A stretch of 64,000 bases of DNA from assembly GCF_014174215.1 (NCBI RefSeq), contig NZ_JABEQL010000011.1, positions 1 through 64,000 on the forward strand, written 5' to 3'. The DNA is from Gluconacetobacter tumulicola. GTDB taxonomy: Bacteria; Pseudomonadota; Alphaproteobacteria; Acetobacterales; Acetobacteraceae. Under the pieces are notes generated by a model. The model worked only from the letters and a program-made list of their open reading frames with translations. It did no database searches and was not told the origin of the DNA. The position numbers were made by a program, and so were the translations under genes. Shown here in pieces: positions 10,648 through 19,940 of this stretch; the first letter of the stretch is position 1; each line of letters starts with the position of its first letter.

Positions 10648-12180
10648 GTGAACCAGATCGATACCACCCAGACCGAGTCCCGCGCCGGGGACGGCTCCCT
10701 GCTGGGCCTGACCCAACGCCAGCCCCCCGCCAACATGCAGGCGGAACAGGCCCTGCTGGGCGCGCTGCTGACCAACAACCGCGCCTATGAGCGCGTGTCG
10801 GACTTCCTGACCGGCGCCCATTTCGCCGACGCGGTGAACGGCCGGATCTTCGATGCCATCGCGCGGCGGATCGAGGCCGGGCAACTGGCCGACCCGGTCA
10901 CCCTGCGCGGCGAGTTCGAACATTCCGGCGTGCTGGAGCCGGTGGGCGGCATGGCCTATCTGGCCCGCCTGCTGACGGCGATGGTCGGCATCATCAATGC
11001 CGGCGATTACGGCCGGGTGATCCACGATGCCTGGGTCCGCCGCCAGCTGATCGAGATCGGCGAGGAGGTCGTGAACAACGCCTTCGGCGCCCGTCCGGAA
11101 CTGGACGGCGTCGACCAGATCGCGGCGGGCGAAGAGGCGCTGTTCCGCCTGGCCACCGACAAGGGGCAGGATGGCGGCTTCACCAGCTTCGACCGTGCCC
11201 TGGCCGACGCGCTGGACGTGGCCGAAAAGGCCTTCCACCGCACCGGCGACGTGGTGGGCCTGACGACCGGCCTGCGCGACATGGACAAGAAGACCGGCGG
11301 CCTGCACCCGTCCGACCTGCTGATCCTGGCCGGGCGCCCCGCCATGGGCAAGACGGCGCTGGCGACCAAGATCGCCTTCAGCGCCGCCCGCGCCCTGATG
11401 CGCGAGGCCCAGGAGGCGCCGCCGGGCACCCAGACCAAGGGGTCGGTGGCAATCTTCTCGCTGGAAATGTCGGCCGAGCAGCTGGCCACCCGTATCCTGT
11501 CCGAACAGGCCAGCGTGTCGGGCGAACGTATCCGTCGGGGCGAAATCGGGCAGAGGGAATTCGACCGCTTCGTCCAGGTCACCCGCGAACTGGCGCAACT
11601 GCCGCTGCATATCGACGATACGCCCGCCATCTCGCTGTCGGCCATGCGCACGCGCTGCCGCCGGCTGGCCCGCACCAAGGGGCTGAGCCTGGTGGTGGTC
11701 GATTACCTCCAGCTGATGCGCCCCTCGGTGGGTACGCGGCCGGAAAGCCGCGTGCTGGAAATTTCCATGATCACCCAGGGGCTGAAGGCGATCGCCAAGG
11801 AACTGAGCGTACCGGTGATCGCGCTGTCCCAGCTCTCGCGCCAGGTCGAAAGCCGCGAGGACAAGCGGCCGATGCTGTCGGATCTGCGTGAATCGGGCTC
11901 GATCGAACAGGACGCCGACGCGGTGATGTTCGTCTATCGCGACCAGTATTACCTGCAACAGCGCCAGCCCAAGGAAACGGCCTACGATTCGACCGAAAAA
12001 TACCAGACGGCGCTGGAAGACTGGCAACGCAAGATGGACCTGGCGCATAACCGGGCCGAACTGATCCTGGAAAAACAGCGTCACGGCCCCACCGGCACCG
12101 TGCATCTGTTCTTCGAGGGCGAATTCACCCGCTTCGGCGATCTCGATCTTGTTCATGAGGGCGGATACCCGCCTTCGTAA
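10648..12180 (+). CDS. dnaB: Replicative DNA helicase DnaB
   Basis: Hexameric 5'-3' helicase of the replication fork, 510 residues. The N-terminal domain begins near PANMQAEQALLGALL; the RecA-like domain carries Walker A in GRPAMGKTALAT, Walker B in LVVVDYLQLM and the SQLSRQVESREDKRPMLSDLRESGSIEQDAD segment with the arginine finger region. The start is GTG with AGGATG upstream. No intein or large insertion is seen. It lies between gmk and a LysE-type exporter. Confidence 0.96.
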   Translation: MNQIDTTQTESRAGDGSLLGLTQRQPPANMQAEQALLGALLTNNRAYERVSDFLTGAHFADAVNGRIFDAIARRIEAGQLADPVTLRGEFEHSGVLEPVGGMAYLARLLTAMVGIINAGDYGRVIHDAWVRRQLIEIGEEVVNNAFGARPELDGVDQIAAGEEALFRLATDKGQDGGFTSFDRALADALDVAEKAFHRTGDVVGLTTGLRDMDKKTGGLHPSDLLILAGRPAMGKTALATKIAFSAARALMREAQEAPPGTQTKGSVAIFSLEMSAEQLATRILSEQASVSGERIRRGEIGQREFDRFVQVTRELAQLPLHIDDTPAISLSAMRTRCRRLARTKGLSLVVVDYLQLMRPSVGTRPESRVLEISMITQGLKAIAKELSVPVIALSQLSRQVESREDKRPMLSDLRESGSIEQDADAVMFVYRDQYYLQQRQPKETAYDSTEKYQTALEDWQRKMDLAHNRAELILEKQRHGPTGTVHLFFEGEFTRFGDLDLVHEGGYPPS

Positions 12181-12214
12181 CTCTCCGGCTCATCCCGCAA
12201 TCGGCAAGATTTCC

Positions 12215-12850
12215 ATGCAGACCATCACCATGTCCCTGGCCGCCTTTACGGTATCGGCGGCCGTTTTCACGATGTCACCCGGCCTGGACACGGCAACCGT
12301 CCTGCGCACCTCGACCATATCGGGGGCAAAAAGCGGGCTGGGCGCATCGCTGGGGATCACGGGCGGCCTGCTGGTCTGGGGCGTCAGCGCGGCATTCGGG
12401 CTGACGGCGCTGCTCGCGGCTTCGACGCTCGCCTTCAATATCGTGAAATGGGCCGGCGCCGCCTATCTGTTCTATCTCGGTATCGGCATGCTTCTGCGTC
12501 CGCGCACGGTTTTTTCGGGGGACGCCACCGAAGCAACCCGCAGACTGTCGCCCGCCGCCGGCTTCCGGCAGGGCTTCATGAGCAACATCCTCAACCCGAA
12601 GGTCGGGATTTTCTACATCACGTTCCTGCCCCAGTTCATTCCCCACGGCGTCAACGTGATTCTGTTCTCGCTGGTGCTGGCGGGCCTCCAGGTCGTCATG
12701 TCCATGTCCTGGCTGTCCCTGCTCGTCGCCCTGACGGTTCCGTTCAGCCACATTCTTTCACGCCCCGCCGTCGTCCGGCGGCTCGATCGCCTGACCGGCT
12801 GCATCTTCATGGGCTTCGGCCTCAAGCTGGCCCTGACCGACAGGCACTGA
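12215..12850 (+). CDS. LysE/RhtB-family amino-acid exporter
   Basis: A 211-residue inner-membrane protein with about six hydrophobic segments, the usual size for the family. Family marks are MSPGLDTATVLRTS near the start, KWAGAAYLFYLGIGML in the middle, and GFMSNILNPKVGIFYITFLPQF. An open frame extends upstream into the dnaB end, but the ATG at 12215 starts the conserved part. It follows dnaB by 34 bp and may be read through from it. The exported substrate is not predictable. Confidence 0.85.
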   Translation: MQTITMSLAAFTVSAAVFTMSPGLDTATVLRTSTISGAKSGLGASLGITGGLLVWGVSAAFGLTALLAASTLAFNIVKWAGAAYLFYLGIGMLLRPRTVFSGDATEATRRLSPAAGFRQGFMSNILNPKVGIFYITFLPQFIPHGVNVILFSLVLAGLQVVMSMSWLSLLVALTVPFSHILSRPAVVRRLDRLTGCIFMGFGLKLALTDRH

Positions 12851-12891
12851 AAGAACGGACCGCCAGGTCTTTCTGCCGCCACGGTTTCCCG

Positions 12892-15453
12892 TCAGCCACC
12901 GCGACGCATCATTTTATCCAGGGCAGCGACAACGCTGGACATCGTATAGGGTTTCGCAAGGACCGAAACACCCGGAAAAGCTTCGATCGCCGATGACGCC
13001 GATCCGTAGCCGGTGGCGAACAGGAACGGAATCCCGCCTTCGGACAGGGCCCGCGCGACGGGCAGGGAACTCTCCCCGTCGATATTGACATCGAGAATGG
13101 CCAGATCGACCGCGTGATTGTTCAGGATATCGAAGGCATCCTGAAGCGTCGACGCAATGTGGACACGGGCCCCATGCTCCGTCCCCAGCACGTCTTCCAG
13201 CTCCATCGCGATGATGAATTCGTCTTCCAGGACAAGGATGCTCTGGTCTTTCAAGGTCGCGGGCCCCAATTCTTCATTCCGCTTTTCAGCAGAAAAAAGA
13301 GCGTCGGCGGGCAGACGTTCCACGATGGCGGCCAACGGAAGGCGAATATCCAGGCTCACCCCTTCCGGATCGAAATGGCGGGTCGCCGTTCCCTTGAGGT
13401 CATGGCTCACGGCACGGTCGATCAACAGGCTGCCGAAGCCCGACCGTTCGGGCGGCCGGACCGGTGGGCCACCCCGCTCCTGCCAGCGGATCGCGCAGCT
13501 ATCGGAGAGCGCATCACGCTGCCATGTCACCTGCAGGTCGCCGGCAGGCACGGAAAGCGCCCCATATTTGACGGCATTGGTGGTCAGTTCGTGAAACAGC
13601 AGCGCGAGAAAGGTCAAGGCGCGTCCATTCAGCCGGATGTCGGGCCCGCCCACCGAGACCTGGTTCGTGCCGATGCGATAGGGCGCGAGTTCGATGGTCA
13701 GAAGATCCCACAACGACGTTCCGGCCGTGCCGCTGACAGCAAGATCATGGGCATTGGCAAAGGCATGGATGCGTTTCCCGATTGTCTCGCGATAGCTGGC
13801 GGCAGTGTCGCCCTCTTCCGGCAGGCGGGAGACAAGCGACCGAATGACGGCCAGAATGTTTCTGACGCGATGGTTCAATTCATCGTTCAGCATGCGCTGC
13901 ATGGCTTCCGCCTGCGTGCGTTCCTGCAGCTTCTGCTGGCTGGCACGGGCGACGACTTCCATCAGCGCGGAACGGTACTGCGCGGCAAGTTCAAGATCGT
14001 CGGCCGTCCAGCTGGCGGAGCGGCCACGGACTTCCTCGGTCCAGATCTCGAAACCTCTGCGTGGAGGAAAGCGCGGCCCCCGAAAGGAGGGTTGACAGGT
14101 CCTGGCCGGGTCACCACCCCATTTGACGGTCTGGATGATCTCGCGACGAAAGAGGATCAGGCAATCCTCCTGCTCCGGCCACACGGGGATGATCATGGCG
14201 CCGCAGAGATCGGGCACGGTGGGTGTAAAGCCCGGACAGTCGCGGGTCAGGCAGTCGGTGTACCAGATCTGGTTGGTCGTGGCCGTTCCAGCATGCTCCA
14301 GAAGCATCCGGATATCGGCTTCCGGCAGGGCAAGTCCTGATACATACCACTGCCGATCCATCCAGAGGCCACTGCCGTCACAGGGCAGGAGCTTCAGCAG
14401 TTCAGGCAGGTGGCCATGGGTATAATGGGCAAGGCCCGCCGTACCCGAAGCGTCCCTGATGAGGCGGGAAAAGAACAGGTGCGCATCGCGTACCAGGCTG
14501 AGCCTCCGGGAACGGTTAAGGCCCATGATCTGCAGGGCGAGATATTCGCCAAGCATTTTCGCCGCGATCCGCTCCGCCATGAACATCCCACGCGGCGTGT
14601 AATGATGGCAGATAACCAGCCCCCACAGGGCGCCATCGACGATCAGCGAAAGGAACATGGAGGCCCGTACCCCCAGGTTGGCCAGATATTCGTAATGGAC
14701 ATGCGAAATGCCGCGCAGATGCATGAACGACATGTTCAGCGCTGCCAGTCCGGCCTCCTCGACCAGCGCAACGGAAGGGAGCAGCGCATCCCCGATGACA
14801 CGGATCAGCAGCCATCTGTAGAGGTCCCGAGCCTGCACGGGCATGTCGCTGGCTGGAAAATGCTGTCCGAGAAAACTCTCCAGCCCGTCCTTCCGGTCTT
14901 CGGCCACGACCTGGCCCGACCAGTCCGGAGCGAAGCGGTAGATCATCACGCGGTCATAGTCGAACGCCTCGCGGAGCGCCGTGGCGGCATTTTCCAGAAG
15001 GGTCCGAACATCCGCCGGGTCGCGCAGGCATTCCAGGACCATGCGCTGCTGCGCGGCCAGATGCGCGTGAAGCCTTGCTGGCGCCGGCGCCTCGAACTCG
15101 ATGACGATTTCGTCCCCCGTGCGGTGAACGGTAACGTCCCGGCGCAGGCCGGTCGGCAGTTCGACATCGAAGCAGATAGCCGGCCGGCCGACATGCTTGT
15201 AGAATGGCAGGCCCTGGATCGTGGCCTCGGCCGCCCCGACGCATTCCCCGAGGGACATGCCGATCCGAAGCGCCGGCAGATTCAGACCGACGGCCGCGTT
15301 TTCAGAGAAACGGGTCAGGCAATGCCCGGACTCGGAGAATGCCAGCAGACAGCCATTGGGCTGTATATGAGCCGGCAAATGGATAGGTTCGCAATCACAA
15401 CCGGTCAGGTCCGCCTGGTGGCAGAAACGCCGATCGTCACCACTCTCCGTCAT
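12892..15453 (-). CDS. Bacteriophytochrome: PAS-GAF-PHY, HWE histidine kinase and receiver
   Basis: Red/far-red photoreceptor, about 853 residues. The bilin-attaching Cys is conserved (Cys19 in TGCDCEPIHLP, matching the Cys of GAF-anchored bacteriophytochromes); PASDMP at 200-205 and the pocket histidines near 251-253 and 283-284 are also present. The output is an HWE kinase: NDELNHRVRN with His near 526 and an N-box HELTTNAVKYG. A fused C-terminal receiver has EDE, an Asp in LAILDVN near 786 and Lys in AKPYT. An in-frame ATG at 15525 would add 24 residues. No haem oxygenase gene is in the window, so the source of biliverdin is unknown. Downstream partners are not evident. Confidence 0.9.
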   Translation of the reverse strand: MTESGDDRRFCHQADLTGCDCEPIHLPAHIQPNGCLLAFSESGHCLTRFSENAAVGLNLPALRIGMSLGECVGAAEATIQGLPFYKHVGRPAICFDVELPTGLRRDVTVHRTGDEIVIEFEAPAPARLHAHLAAQQRMVLECLRDPADVRTLLENAATALREAFDYDRVMIYRFAPDWSGQVVAEDRKDGLESFLGQHFPASDMPVQARDLYRWLLIRVIGDALLPSVALVEEAGLAALNMSFMHLRGISHVHYEYLANLGVRASMFLSLIVDGALWGLVICHHYTPRGMFMAERIAAKMLGEYLALQIMGLNRSRRLSLVRDAHLFFSRLIRDASGTAGLAHYTHGHLPELLKLLPCDGSGLWMDRQWYVSGLALPEADIRMLLEHAGTATTNQIWYTDCLTRDCPGFTPTVPDLCGAMIIPVWPEQEDCLILFRREIIQTVKWGGDPARTCQPSFRGPRFPPRRGFEIWTEEVRGRSASWTADDLELAAQYRSALMEVVARASQQKLQERTQAEAMQRMLNDELNHRVRNILAVIRSLVSRLPEEGDTAASYRETIGKRIHAFANAHDLAVSGTAGTSLWDLLTIELAPYRIGTNQVSVGGPDIRLNGRALTFLALLFHELTTNAVKYGALSVPAGDLQVTWQRDALSDSCAIRWQERGGPPVRPPERSGFGSLLIDRAVSHDLKGTATRHFDPEGVSLDIRLPLAAIVERLPADALFSAEKRNEELGPATLKDQSILVLEDEFIIAMELEDVLGTEHGARVHIASTLQDAFDILNNHAVDLAILDVNIDGESSLPVARALSEGGIPFLFATGYGSASSAIEAFPGVSVLAKPYTMSSVVAALDKMMRRGG

Positions 15454-15587
15454 GAGGTGCTTCGCGGTTGCGCTCCGATGGGTGGCCGGCAGGTCCGGCC
15501 CGCCGCGTGCCCATCCGTTCGCCATCCCGATAGACCAGGGACCCTGTTGCCTGCCATCCGGCGTCCTCCCTCATACCCATCGCAACC

Positions 15588-15869
15588 CTACCGCCCCCAC
15601 GACGTTTCCCCGATGCTGACGCCAGGCACTACATTCGTGACATTGGCGGAACTCATCGGTACCGCACCCCGGCCGGAACCTGAAGCCACGCCCAACGTGA
15701 CCTGACCATGCATCTTGCCGTCGTCAGCCATGCCGGCAGACCCGTCCACGGAGGGGGCCCCATCCACGTGACGAAACAGGACAGCACGAGGGTCATCGTG
15801 CCGAGCAGCAGAATACGCGCAACCTGACAGCGCAAATGCGACCATGGCAACGACCGCAGCTCGTTTCAT
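15588..15869 (-). CDS. Small predicted lipoprotein
   Basis: A 93-residue protein with a hydrophobic signal sequence ending in the lipobox FALSGC, so Cys near residue 16 would be lipidated and the rest exported. The mature part is Gly/Ser/Val-rich and has no family I recognise. The same-strand phytochrome gene starts 135 bp downstream. Two ATG codons lie four residues apart; the second starts the signal peptide directly. Confidence 0.6.
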   Translation of the reverse strand: MKRAAVVAMVAFALSGCAYSAARHDDPRAVLFRHVDGAPSVDGSAGMADDGKMHGQVTLGVASGSGRGAVPMSSANVTNVVPGVSIGETSWGR

Positions 15870-16018
15870 TATGGCACACATTTCTTTTCAGGGCGCCCTA
15901 TTCCGCCACCATTTCCGGACACAAGCTCGGCGACAGATCATGCCGATTTCCAATACCCAGGATATTTATAGAGAACATTATAAATACCAACGATGCCGAA
16001 CAGGGTCTGGTTGGCCGT

Positions 16019-16100
16019 ATTATATTCTTTTTTAAAGAATAAAAATTTAAGGCGGTTCGCGAATTTTTTTCCTTTCTTCAGAAAGACAAGAAATCAGCGC
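16019..16100. repeat. Possible degenerate copy of the dispersed repeat, in an AT-rich gap
   Basis: The gap between the lipoprotein and DUF3147 genes is strikingly AT-rich. It contains ATTCTTTT-TAAAGAAT near 16022 and CTTTCTTCAGAAAG near 16074, which resemble shortened left and right hairpins of the dispersed repeat, but the conserved flanks are missing. It lies just past the DUF3147 stop, the same gene position as the good copies. This may be a decayed copy or an unrelated terminator. Confidence 0.35.
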
Positions 16101-16112
16101 AGCATTTCGTTC

Positions 16113-16460
16113 TTACAAGCCTATACTCATTCGTCCCGCGCACCATACGCTCAGTCCGTAAAGCAATACTGTAACACCGCATCCCACTGCCAGCGCGCCA
16201 TAGAAAGGGATGCCATGCCGCATCATCCACGGAATCAGCAGAAACATCGGCAGCGACGGAATGACATACCAGAAGGTGGCACTGACATGGGCCTCCATCC
16301 GCACCGGGTCCCGGGTCTCCTGCCAGAGCCAGAGCATGCCCAATATCGAAATCAGCGGGAGTGACGCGATCAGGGCGCCGAAGCCAGGATACCGTCGCGC
16401 TACGGTCGAAACCACGGCAATGATGATGCCGGACAATGCCGCCTTGAGCACGAAGAACAT
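16113..16460 (-). CDS. DUF3147 family membrane protein
   Basis: A 115-residue protein with four hydrophobic stretches, starting MFFVLKAALSGIIIAVVS and containing PGFGALIASLPLISILG, which I associate with DUF3147. The ATG at 16460 is preceded by AGGAGAAGG; the frame stays open further upstream but that part is not hydrophobic or conserved-looking. Function is unknown. It stands alone between the AT-rich gap and the tRNA-Arg gene. Confidence 0.7.
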   Translation of the reverse strand: MFFVLKAALSGIIIAVVSTVARRYPGFGALIASLPLISILGMLWLWQETRDPVRMEAHVSATFWYVIPSLPMFLLIPWMMRHGIPFYGALAVGCGVTVLLYGLSVWCAGRMSIGL

Positions 16461-16583
16461 CGGACTTCGCCCTTCTCCTGCCTCACGCATGCCGCGCCCT
16501 TCCCGAGCATAAGACCGGCGAAGCCCGCAAGAGTCCACCCCTCGAACACCGAGAACCAGGCATCTGATTTTTAAGGAGAATGG

Positions 16584-16657
16584 CGCACCCGAAAGGACTC
16601 GAACCTCTAACCCCCAGATTCGTAGTCTGGTGCTCTATCCAATTGAGCTACGGGTGC
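16584..16657 (-). tRNA. tRNA-Arg (anticodon ACG)
   Basis: On the minus strand the 74 bases fold as a complete cloverleaf: acceptor GCACCCG/CGGGTGC, D-arm GCTC/GAGC, anticodon arm CCAGA-CTACGAA-TCTGG with anticodon ACG, and T-arm AGAGG-TTCGAGT-CCTTT. The discriminator is G. The CCA end is not encoded. It reads the CGU family of arginine codons after A34 editing. Confidence 0.95.
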
Positions 16658-16829
16658 GTCGTGGGGCGCTGTTTAACCGAGAGGTCGGGAAACGACAACC
16701 CCCCTTGAGCGATTTTTTTCATCTCCATGACAAGAACCAGATGCGGTTCCAGAGGGCGAGCGGGCATGGCAGAGTACCGCCACCTTCCGGCGGTGGGCAC
16801 CGGACGGGTGAAAGCTGCGAGGGGGAAGC

Positions 16830-17756
16830 ATGGCCGACCGGGTGTGGAGAAACAGCAGGCGCGCGGGCATGGGCGTGATTGGGGCGGCTTCGCTGCTGCT
16901 GGGATTTCTGGCCATGCCGCAGAAAGCCGACGCATGGGGCATCGAGGGCCATCAGGTGATCGCGGCCCTGGCCTGGGATTACCTGACGCCCGCCAGCCGA
17001 CACACCGTCGATACGATCCTGGCCAGCGACCATGACACCCTCACCGGCCCCGACCTGATGGCGCGCGCGGTCTGGGCGGATGTCTGGCGCCGCACGCATC
17101 CAGAAACCGGGGAGTGGCATTTCGTCGATATCGAGATCGAACATCCCGACCTGGCATCGGCCTGCCATGGTTTTCCCGCCTCCTCGGTGCCCGCCAGCGC
17201 CGGGCCGACAAAGGACTGCGTCATCGACCGTCTGGATGCCTTCGAACATGAACTCGCCGATCCGGCGACCAGCCCGGACGAACGCGCTCTGGCGCTGAAA
17301 TATGTCGTTCATTTCGTGGCGGACATGCATCAGCCGCTGCATGCGGCCGACAATCACGACAAGGGCGGCAATTGCGTGCGTCTGGCGCTGGGCGGCCCAC
17401 GCACCGTCAACCTGCACAGCTACTGGGACACGGTGGCGGTGTCCGAAGTCGATCCGAATGCGCAGCACCTGGCCGAGCAGCTGTTCCACGAAATCACGAC
17501 CGGCCAGAAACAGGAATGGGAACAGGGCGATCCGAAGGCATGGGTCCTGGAGAGCTTCGAACTGGCCCGCGCTGACGCATACAGCCTCGGCTCACCTCCG
17601 GGATGCCAGCAGGACGCCGCCCCCATGGCCCTGCCGCCGGGATATGACGCCATGGCGCGCGGTGTCGTCACGGAACAGTTGAAGAAGGCGGGAGTCCGTC
17701 TGGCCCTGCTGCTCAATCGTGCGTTCGACCCCACGACGGTTACCGCCGCCCACTAA
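16830..17756 (+). CDS. Secreted S1/P1-type nuclease
   Basis: Zinc-dependent single-strand nuclease, 308 residues. A signal peptide ends at ADA, leaving Trp36 as the mature N-terminus; in S1/P1 enzymes this Trp directly coordinates zinc. GIEGHQ (His41), the segment HFVADMHQPLHAADNHDKGGN and the later NLHSYWD supply the further metal ligands. A GAGGGGGA ribosome site precedes the ATG. It probably acts in the periplasm or outside the cell in nucleic acid scavenging. It stands alone between the tRNA and a convergent thioesterase gene. Confidence 0.92.
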   Translation: MADRVWRNSRRAGMGVIGAASLLLGFLAMPQKADAWGIEGHQVIAALAWDYLTPASRHTVDTILASDHDTLTGPDLMARAVWADVWRRTHPETGEWHFVDIEIEHPDLASACHGFPASSVPASAGPTKDCVIDRLDAFEHELADPATSPDERALALKYVVHFVADMHQPLHAADNHDKGGNCVRLALGGPRTVNLHSYWDTVAVSEVDPNAQHLAEQLFHEITTGQKQEWEQGDPKAWVLESFELARADAYSLGSPPGCQQDAAPMALPPGYDAMARGVVTEQLKKAGVRLALLLNRAFDPTTVTAAH

Positions 17757-17769
17757 AGGCGGTGTCCCA

Positions 17770-18264
17770 TTACAGAAGGGCGCGCAGGATCGCGCCCATG
17801 GAATTCGCGCTGTCGCGGGCGGGCGGGGTGCGGTGATAGACGGCACTGGCACGCGCGGCCGGGATGCCGTCCACCGTCACCAGCCCCTGCGCGAAGACCA
17901 GGCTGCGGGTAATGCGCAGCGTATCCGCCTGCAATTCTGCCCAGACCCCCCGGGCTACCGGCGCCATGAAATCCATCGTCAGCGACACGGTGGGCAGGAA
18001 ATCGTCGCGCAGATCCTCCCGAAAGACGACCGCCAGCGCCAGGAAGATATCGCACACGGTCGCCAGCCGGCCGCCATGACAGAAACCCGCCCGATTGCAG
18101 CACGCAGCGGTCACACGAAAACCGCCAATCAGCGCGCCCGCTTCCTGAGCGACCAGAAAGCCACCGCTCGCGACATTGAAACCGCTGGCCAGGGAGTCTG
18201 GCAGGGGAACGAAGCCGGGAGGCGGCGGCAGGGTATCACCGGTCGGATCAGGAGGGGTCGTCAT
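17770..18264 (-). CDS. PaaI-family (hotdog fold) thioesterase
   Basis: A 164-residue hotdog-fold protein. The catalytic-loop segment NRAGFCHGGRLATVCDIFLALAV resembles the HGG-containing motif of PaaI/YbgC-type acyl-CoA thioesterases, followed by TVSLTMDFMAPVARG. The start at 18264 has AGGA six bases upstream. The acyl-CoA substrate is unknown. It is convergent with the nuclease (13 bp apart) and lies 105 bp downstream of the serine hydrolase. Confidence 0.82.
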   Translation of the reverse strand: MTTPPDPTGDTLPPPPGFVPLPDSLASGFNVASGGFLVAQEAGALIGGFRVTAACCNRAGFCHGGRLATVCDIFLALAVVFREDLRDDFLPTVSLTMDFMAPVARGVWAELQADTLRITRSLVFAQGLVTVDGIPAARASAVYHRTPPARDSANSMGAILRALL

Positions 18265-18369
18265 GCAGGTCCTGCCAGAATGAGCGGGGTGATGGTGAAA
18301 GAAGCCATCGGAATTCTCCATCGAGAGGGATGCCGGTAGAACCGGGATATGGTGTCGGGCGATCCGCTG

Positions 18370-19524
18370 TCAGAGCGCCAGCAGGGCGCGGGCGGCCTCG
18401 GTCGCAACATCGTGACGCAGGCGCACGATGCTGTGACCGCCCGACGGATGCACCCGGTTGGTGAGGATCAGCACAAAACTGTCGCCGTCGGGATCCATCC
18501 ACAACGAGGTACCTGTGAAGCCGGTATGACCGAACGAACCTACGGGAAACACATCGCCCCGGGGCGAGGAATAGTGCGTGCGGATATCCCAGCCCAGTCC
18601 CCGCAAATCATCCTTGCCGGGCGGTTGCTGCGGCGTGGTCATCAGTACCAGGGTTTCGGGTTTCAGAGGGAAGGCGCTGGGGCGGCCACCACGGCGGTCC
18701 AGCAGGGCCTGGGCATAGATGGTCATGTCGGCGGCGTCGGAAAACAGCCCGGCATGGCCCGCCACACCGCCCATGCGCCGGGCCGTGGGGTCATGGACGA
18801 TGCCGCGCAGCATCGCGCCATGTTCGTCGAACTGGGTGGGGGCAATGATGGGGTACCAGGCGGGGGGCGGGAGGAAGCGTGAGTGTGCCATCCCCAACGG
18901 AGAGAGGATGCGGGTCTGCTCATACTGGGCGAGGCTCTGATGTGACAGGTGCTCGACCAGCAGCCCCAGCGTGATGAAATTGATATCGCTGTAGACGAAC
19001 CGCTCGCCGGCCGGATGGTCGGGGCGCGTGTCCATGACGCGGCGCACCGCCTCCGCCTTGCCCTGCCACGGCGTGGACAGGTCCAGGTCGGGCGGCAGGC
19101 CGGAATAATGGGTCAGCAGGTGGCGGATGGTGATGGCCGCCTTGCCCGCGCGCGCGAACGCCGGAAGGTAGCGGCAGACCGGATCGTCCAGTCGGAAGGC
19201 CCCGGCTTCGAAGAACTGCATGACGGCGACGCTGGTCAGCACCGGCTTGGTCAGCGACGCCATATCGTAGAGGGTCGTCTCGTCCAGTGGCTCGGCCTGC
19301 GGCGCCAGGGCGCGTTGCCCATAGGCGCGATGATGCACGACCATCCCGCGATGAGCGACCACCACCACCGCGCCCGGGGTCTGGCCCGCCGCGATCGCCC
19401 GGTCCACCAGCCGGTCGACCGCAGCGAACCGCCCGGATGGGGGGCTGGCGCAGCCGGCCGCGAGTCCTGCCCCGCCCACGGCCAGCATCGTCCGCAGGAT
19501 CGTCCGTCGTCCGGAATGTCTCAT
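18370..19524 (-). CDS. Serine hydrolase of the class C beta-lactamase / penicillin-binding fold, lipoprotein
   Basis: About 384 residues. The N-terminus combines a twin-arginine motif (GRRTILR) with a lipobox ending LAAGC, so it is probably a Tat-exported lipoprotein. The active site has Ser/Lys in SLTK, a YSD in place of the usual YSN or YAN, and HTGFTG in place of KTG. These fit the esterase/D-aminopeptidase side of the family rather than a true beta-lactamase. Starts at 19524 or 19542 are possible; GGAG lies 12 bases before 19524. The substrate is unknown. Confidence 0.85.
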   Translation of the reverse strand: MRHSGRRTILRTMLAVGGAGLAAGCASPPSGRFAAVDRLVDRAIAAGQTPGAVVVVAHRGMVVHHRAYGQRALAPQAEPLDETTLYDMASLTKPVLTSVAVMQFFEAGAFRLDDPVCRYLPAFARAGKAAITIRHLLTHYSGLPPDLDLSTPWQGKAEAVRRVMDTRPDHPAGERFVYSDINFITLGLLVEHLSHQSLAQYEQTRILSPLGMAHSRFLPPPAWYPIIAPTQFDEHGAMLRGIVHDPTARRMGGVAGHAGLFSDAADMTIYAQALLDRRGGRPSAFPLKPETLVLMTTPQQPPGKDDLRGLGWDIRTHYSSPRGDVFPVGSFGHTGFTGTSLWMDPDGDSFVLILTNRVHPSGGHSIVRLRHDVATEAARALLAL

Positions 19525-19637
19525 CGTCTCGGCATGCTCCATCCGCCAGGGGGTTGCGGCCGGGCCGGAGAGCGATCGGGAACTCTCGGCCGTCACCTGG
19601 GTTTCTTGAGTAATATCAATCCATGAAGGAGGCTTCC

Positions 19638-19844
19638 ATGGACCAGTCACATTTCCCCGCTTCCGGCATGGCCCGTACCGCCCTGCTGGTCGTCGCCATG
19701 CTGGGCCTGTCGGCCGGACTGTCGGCCTGCAATACGATGCGCGGTGCCGGGCAGGACGTCAGTTCGGTCGGGCATGACGTGTCGCGGGGGGCCAATGCGT
19801 CGCAGAAGGCGATAACCCGCTCGACCGGCGCGTCGGAACGATAA
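19638..19844 (+). CDS. Entericidin-like small lipoprotein
   Basis: A 68-residue protein with a hydrophobic signal ending LSAC, then NTMRGAGQDVSSVGHDVSRG, which is the typical mature sequence of entericidin A/B lipoproteins. A perfect AAGGAGG lies six bases before the ATG at 19638. Entericidins are small envelope lipoproteins linked to stress and cell lysis in Escherichia coli; the role here is unknown. It is divergent from the serine hydrolase. Confidence 0.8.
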   Translation: MDQSHFPASGMARTALLVVAMLGLSAGLSACNTMRGAGQDVSSVGHDVSRGANASQKAITRSTGASER

Positions 19845-19859
19845 CCGTCGGGCGGAGGC

Positions 19860-19892
19860 GCCCGCAGGCATGCCTCTTGCATTCCTGCGGGC
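19860..19892 (+). terminator. Possible terminator hairpin after the entericidin-like gene
   Basis: GCCCGCAGG at 19860-19868 pairs perfectly with CCTGCGGGC at 19884-19892, leaving a 15-base loop. The stem begins 15 bases after the stop codon. There is no good run of T afterwards, so it may only stabilise the mRNA end. Confidence 0.4.
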
Positions 19893-19940
19893 CCTTGCCC
19901 AATACTGTCGATGTGCCGGTTCCTGTAGCCGGCTGAACTG

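Noticed and set aside
10456-12156. A 566-codon frame on the minus strand
   Set aside because: Antisense to gmk and dnaB, both of which have unmistakable motifs.
18370-19524. True class C beta-lactamase
   Set aside because: The KTG motif is HTG and YxN is YSD, more like an esterase or peptidase, and there is no ampR-like regulator.
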